From: Fontibacterium sp038145245 | Lineage (GTDB): Bacteria; Pseudomonadota; Alphaproteobacteria; Pelagibacterales; Pelagibacteraceae | Assembly: GCA_038145245.1 (NCBI GenBank) | Contig: JAYQPI010000015.1 | Coordinates: 1 to 17,734 of the forward strand | DNA: 17,734 nt | Direction: 5' to 3' | In this document: in pieces, positions 15,714 through 17,734 of the stretch | Layout of the letters: each line of letters begins with the position of its first letter | How positions within the stretch are numbered: position 1 is the stretch's first letter | Position numbers and translations under genes: made by a program | Notes under the pieces: model-generated | The model's database searches: none | The model's input: the letters and a program-made list of their open reading frames with translations, nothing else | Told to the model about the DNA's origin: nothing

Positions 15714-16188
15714 ATTTTCAAACTTTATAGAAGATAAAATAAAAGCTGAATTTGAAAAAAGAAATTTGCTTTATAAAAATCTTAAAAAAGAAGATTTATC
15801 TAATCGAGATACACTTGAGCATGTTAGAAATAAGTTTTTAGAGCTTTTAAAAAAAATTCTAAAAAACCCTAAGTGCAAAAATTCATTTGATGTCATAAAA
15901 AACTCTATTAAAAAAATAGAGCAAGAAATCAAAGATGAAAAAATTGCTTTGGAGACAAAGAATAAATTACAAGTAAAGATTGAAGATCCTGTGGTTAAAA
16001 AACAAATACCTAACCCTGTTCAATCTGTAGTGAAAGGAAAACCAATTCCTTATGGATATGGCTTAACACCAGAAATGATAGAAAAAAATCGTCTATGGAT
16101 TAGACCATGTAGTACTACAGAACCAGAAGAAAAAAGAGAGAAACAAAGTAATGGTTTTGTTTACGCTAAGTTTGATGGTTACTATTAA
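15703..16188 (+). CDS. Hypothetical lysine-rich protein, second gene of the two-gene unit
   Basis: This 161-residue protein is not one I recognise. Residues 1-95 are very rich in Lys and Glu and are predicted to be helical, with a likely coiled coil at about 40-90. A proline-containing linker follows (about 94-116). A more distinctive segment, KPIPYGYGLTPEMIEKNRLW, lies at residues 113-132. The end is SNGFVYAKFDGYY. There is no signal peptide or membrane span. The ATG at 15703 is chosen because GGAG (15692-15695) lies seven bases upstream and the charged helical protein begins there. The frame is open further upstream, but that part overlaps the previous gene without a ribosome-binding site. 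The 11-base overlap implies translational coupling. Confidence 0.75.
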   Translation: MKNKFSNFIEDKIKAEFEKRNLLYKNLKKEDLSNRDTLEHVRNKFLELLKKILKNPKCKNSFDVIKNSIKKIEQEIKDEKIALETKNKLQVKIEDPVVKKQIPNPVQSVVKGKPIPYGYGLTPEMIEKNRLWIRPCSTTEPEEKREKQSNGFVYAKFDGYY

Positions 16189-16210
16189 TAAACTATTTTA
16201 TTTGAAACAT

Positions 16211-17731
16211 TTAAAGGAGTTGCTTTAACTTTTCTTCAAAGTTTTTAACAAATAACACTGTATCGAATAAAGGTGCAGTTTTTTTGTTTGCTATTAATTT
16301 TTCTTTAATGGAATTTAGTTTCTTTCGATCATTTGCAAGTTCAATTGCAAGTTTTTCAAATTCATCACGGCTATAAGTAATCAGCTCAGGTAATTGAATA
16401 GATTTTAAATGACTGGCTGCAACACGACCTGCATATGTTGTGCCAAAACAGGTTAATACTGGTAGATCCGCCCACAAAGCATCACCAGCTGTAGTGTGTG
16501 CATTATAAGGTAAGGTGTCTAAAAATAAATCAGCATATTTATATAAGCCTAAATAAAAGGGTTGTGGGCTTTTTTTTGCAAAAACAATTCGCTTTGGATC
16601 AATAAATCTTTTCTTGGCTTCAAACTTTAAATTATCTACCATTAAAGGATTGTCTTCTAATAACCACAAAACACTATCTTCAACTTTATTTAATATTCTG
16701 CACCAACTATCAAATGTCTCAGGATTAATTTTGCTACTTTGATTAAAACAACAAAATACAAAGCCATTATTTGGTAGTTCCAATTCTTGTCTCTCAAATT
16801 CTAAGTTTGTAATTAGAAGTTTTGAATCTCTAACCATATAACAATTGGGTAAATTTAAAATTTTCTCAGTATAAAACTGACGTGATGTCTCTGGAATTAC
16901 AGTTTCATCTGCAATTAAATAATCCATATAGTTTGTTGCCATAGTACCTGCATACATATAACCAATTTGAATTGGTGCTATGCGATGGGAAAATATAAGT
17001 GATCTATTACCCTCACCTGTTCCATTTAAATCAATTGCAATGTCTATCTCATGCTTTCTTGCAAGCGCTGCTATCTCTTCATCACTATTATCAGAGACAT
17101 TAATAAAATGATCAACACTAAGCTTAATTCTTTTATTCATTACATCATCTTTTTGATCGCCATAAGAAAATGCAAAAATCTCAAATTCTTTTTTATTATG
17201 AAGCTCATAAAATTCTGCCATCAAAGTTGAAACTGGGTGTTGTTTAAAATAAGAGGAAAAATATCCAATTCTTATACGTCTGCCACTTCTTGAATATTTT
17301 TCTAAAGTCTGCGGATTTGATGAGTTATATTTTTCTCGTCCCCATAATTTAGCAATCTTTAACTGCAACTCCTCTGAGCTAGTTATTAATAAACTTGTAA
17401 ATGCTGGAATAATTTTAACATCATTATTTAAGCTTTCCATCAACTTTGAATAATCTTTGCTGTAAAAATCCCAATCACAAATTTTAATCATATAATTAAT
17501 TAGAGTGCCGTGAATAAAGCTAATGTTAGGATTAATTTTATGTAGTTTTTTAAATACCTTTGTTGCCTCCTCAGGTATCTTAAGTTCAGTTAAACAAACT
17601 CCTTTATAAAATAACGCTTGAGCTTTTAAAGGCTCAGGATTCATTTCATTAACTAAGTATTGAGTAAAAAACTCATAAGCTTCTGTAAATTTTTTATCTT
17701 TTATATAATCAAGACCAATCGATAACGGCAT
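16211..17731 (-). CDS. SPINDLY/OGT-type glycosyltransferase (GT41) with short TPR segment, possibly N-terminally partial
   Basis: The 506 visible residues match the O-GlcNAc-transferase-like family, which moves a sugar from a nucleotide donor to proteins or glycans. Residues 1-70 contain roughly two TPR-like helical repeats. The catalytic part has IRIGYFSSYFKQHPVSTL with His165, DIAIDLNGTGEGNRSLIF (230-247), and FCCFNQSSKINPETFDSW with Lys334, the donor-phosphate lysine position. LFLDTLPYNAHTTAGDALWA follows with His412 and Asp417. The usual LGYPGT motif reads MYAGT here (259-263). Two residues normally His and Arg in the nucleotide-base loop are Tyr393 and Leu396. The ATG at 17731 is three bases from the window edge, so more TPR units may lie outside. 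It converges on the hypothetical pair across a 22-base spacer without a clear terminator. Confidence 0.88.
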   Translation of the reverse strand: MPLSIGLDYIKDKKFTEAYEFFTQYLVNEMNPEPLKAQALFYKGVCLTELKIPEEATKVFKKLHKINPNISFIHGTLINYMIKICDWDFYSKDYSKLMESLNNDVKIIPAFTSLLITSSEELQLKIAKLWGREKYNSSNPQTLEKYSRSGRRIRIGYFSSYFKQHPVSTLMAEFYELHNKKEFEIFAFSYGDQKDDVMNKRIKLSVDHFINVSDNSDEEIAALARKHEIDIAIDLNGTGEGNRSLIFSHRIAPIQIGYMYAGTMATNYMDYLIADETVIPETSRQFYTEKILNLPNCYMVRDSKLLITNLEFERQELELPNNGFVFCCFNQSSKINPETFDSWCRILNKVEDSVLWLLEDNPLMVDNLKFEAKKRFIDPKRIVFAKKSPQPFYLGLYKYADLFLDTLPYNAHTTAGDALWADLPVLTCFGTTYAGRVAASHLKSIQLPELITYSRDEFEKLAIELANDRKKLNSIKEKLIANKKTAPLFDTVLFVKNFEEKLKQLL

Positions 17732-17734
17732 AAT

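Noticed and set aside
16189..16210. Bidirectional terminator between the converging hypothetical gene and glycosyltransferase gene
   Set aside because: The 22-base spacer has no inverted repeat of useful length; it is simply AT-rich.

Overview
The window is a low-GC, very gene-dense stretch of an alphaproteobacterium-like genome. The protein sequences (a separate NuoC and NuoD, a NuoG without the extra N7 cluster motif, mitochondrion-like subunit lengths), the strong AT bias and the near absence of spacers suggest a streamlined marine lineage such as Pelagibacterales (SAR11). That placement is inferred from sequence style, not from a database comparison.

Region 1 (1-12869, minus strand) is a respiratory complex I operon in the order nuoA-B-C-D-E-F-G-H-I-J-K-L-M-N. 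Thirteen genes are complete and nuoN runs off the left edge. With the starts chosen here, the 13 junctions hold only three non-coding bases. Most junctions are ATGA or TAATG overlaps or direct abutments, so the genes are probably translated in a coupled way. NuoE, F and G form the NADH-oxidising arm. NuoB, C, D and I form the connecting arm that delivers electrons to quinone. NuoA, H, J, K, L, M and N form the membrane proton pump.

Region 2 (12870-14894) is a small housekeeping segment. It holds a secreted TPR protein on the nuo strand, then a divergent pair on the plus strand (a QOR-type quinone oxidoreductase and a three-helix membrane protein of unknown function). It ends with a complete tRNA-Thr(UGU) on the minus strand with an encoded CCA.

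Region 3 (14895-16188) is the most unusual part. A plausible promoter is followed by about 140 bases of stem-loop-rich leader, which ends at a strong Shine-Dalgarno site and a 12-bp palindrome centred on the start codon. The leader precedes two overlapping genes. The first resembles, from memory, a widespread uncharacterised family with a GPxTxxGK...N.xKHG-like N-terminus. The second is a lysine-rich, partly coiled-coil protein that I do not recognise.

Region 4 (16211-17731, minus strand) is a SPINDLY/OGT-type (GT41) glycosyltransferase with a short TPR segment. It keeps the lysine and HTT..D motif of the active site but departs from the family in the loop that usually contacts the nucleotide base. 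Its N-terminus may continue past the right edge. I saw no insertion sequence, CRISPR array, rRNA or convincing intrinsic terminator.
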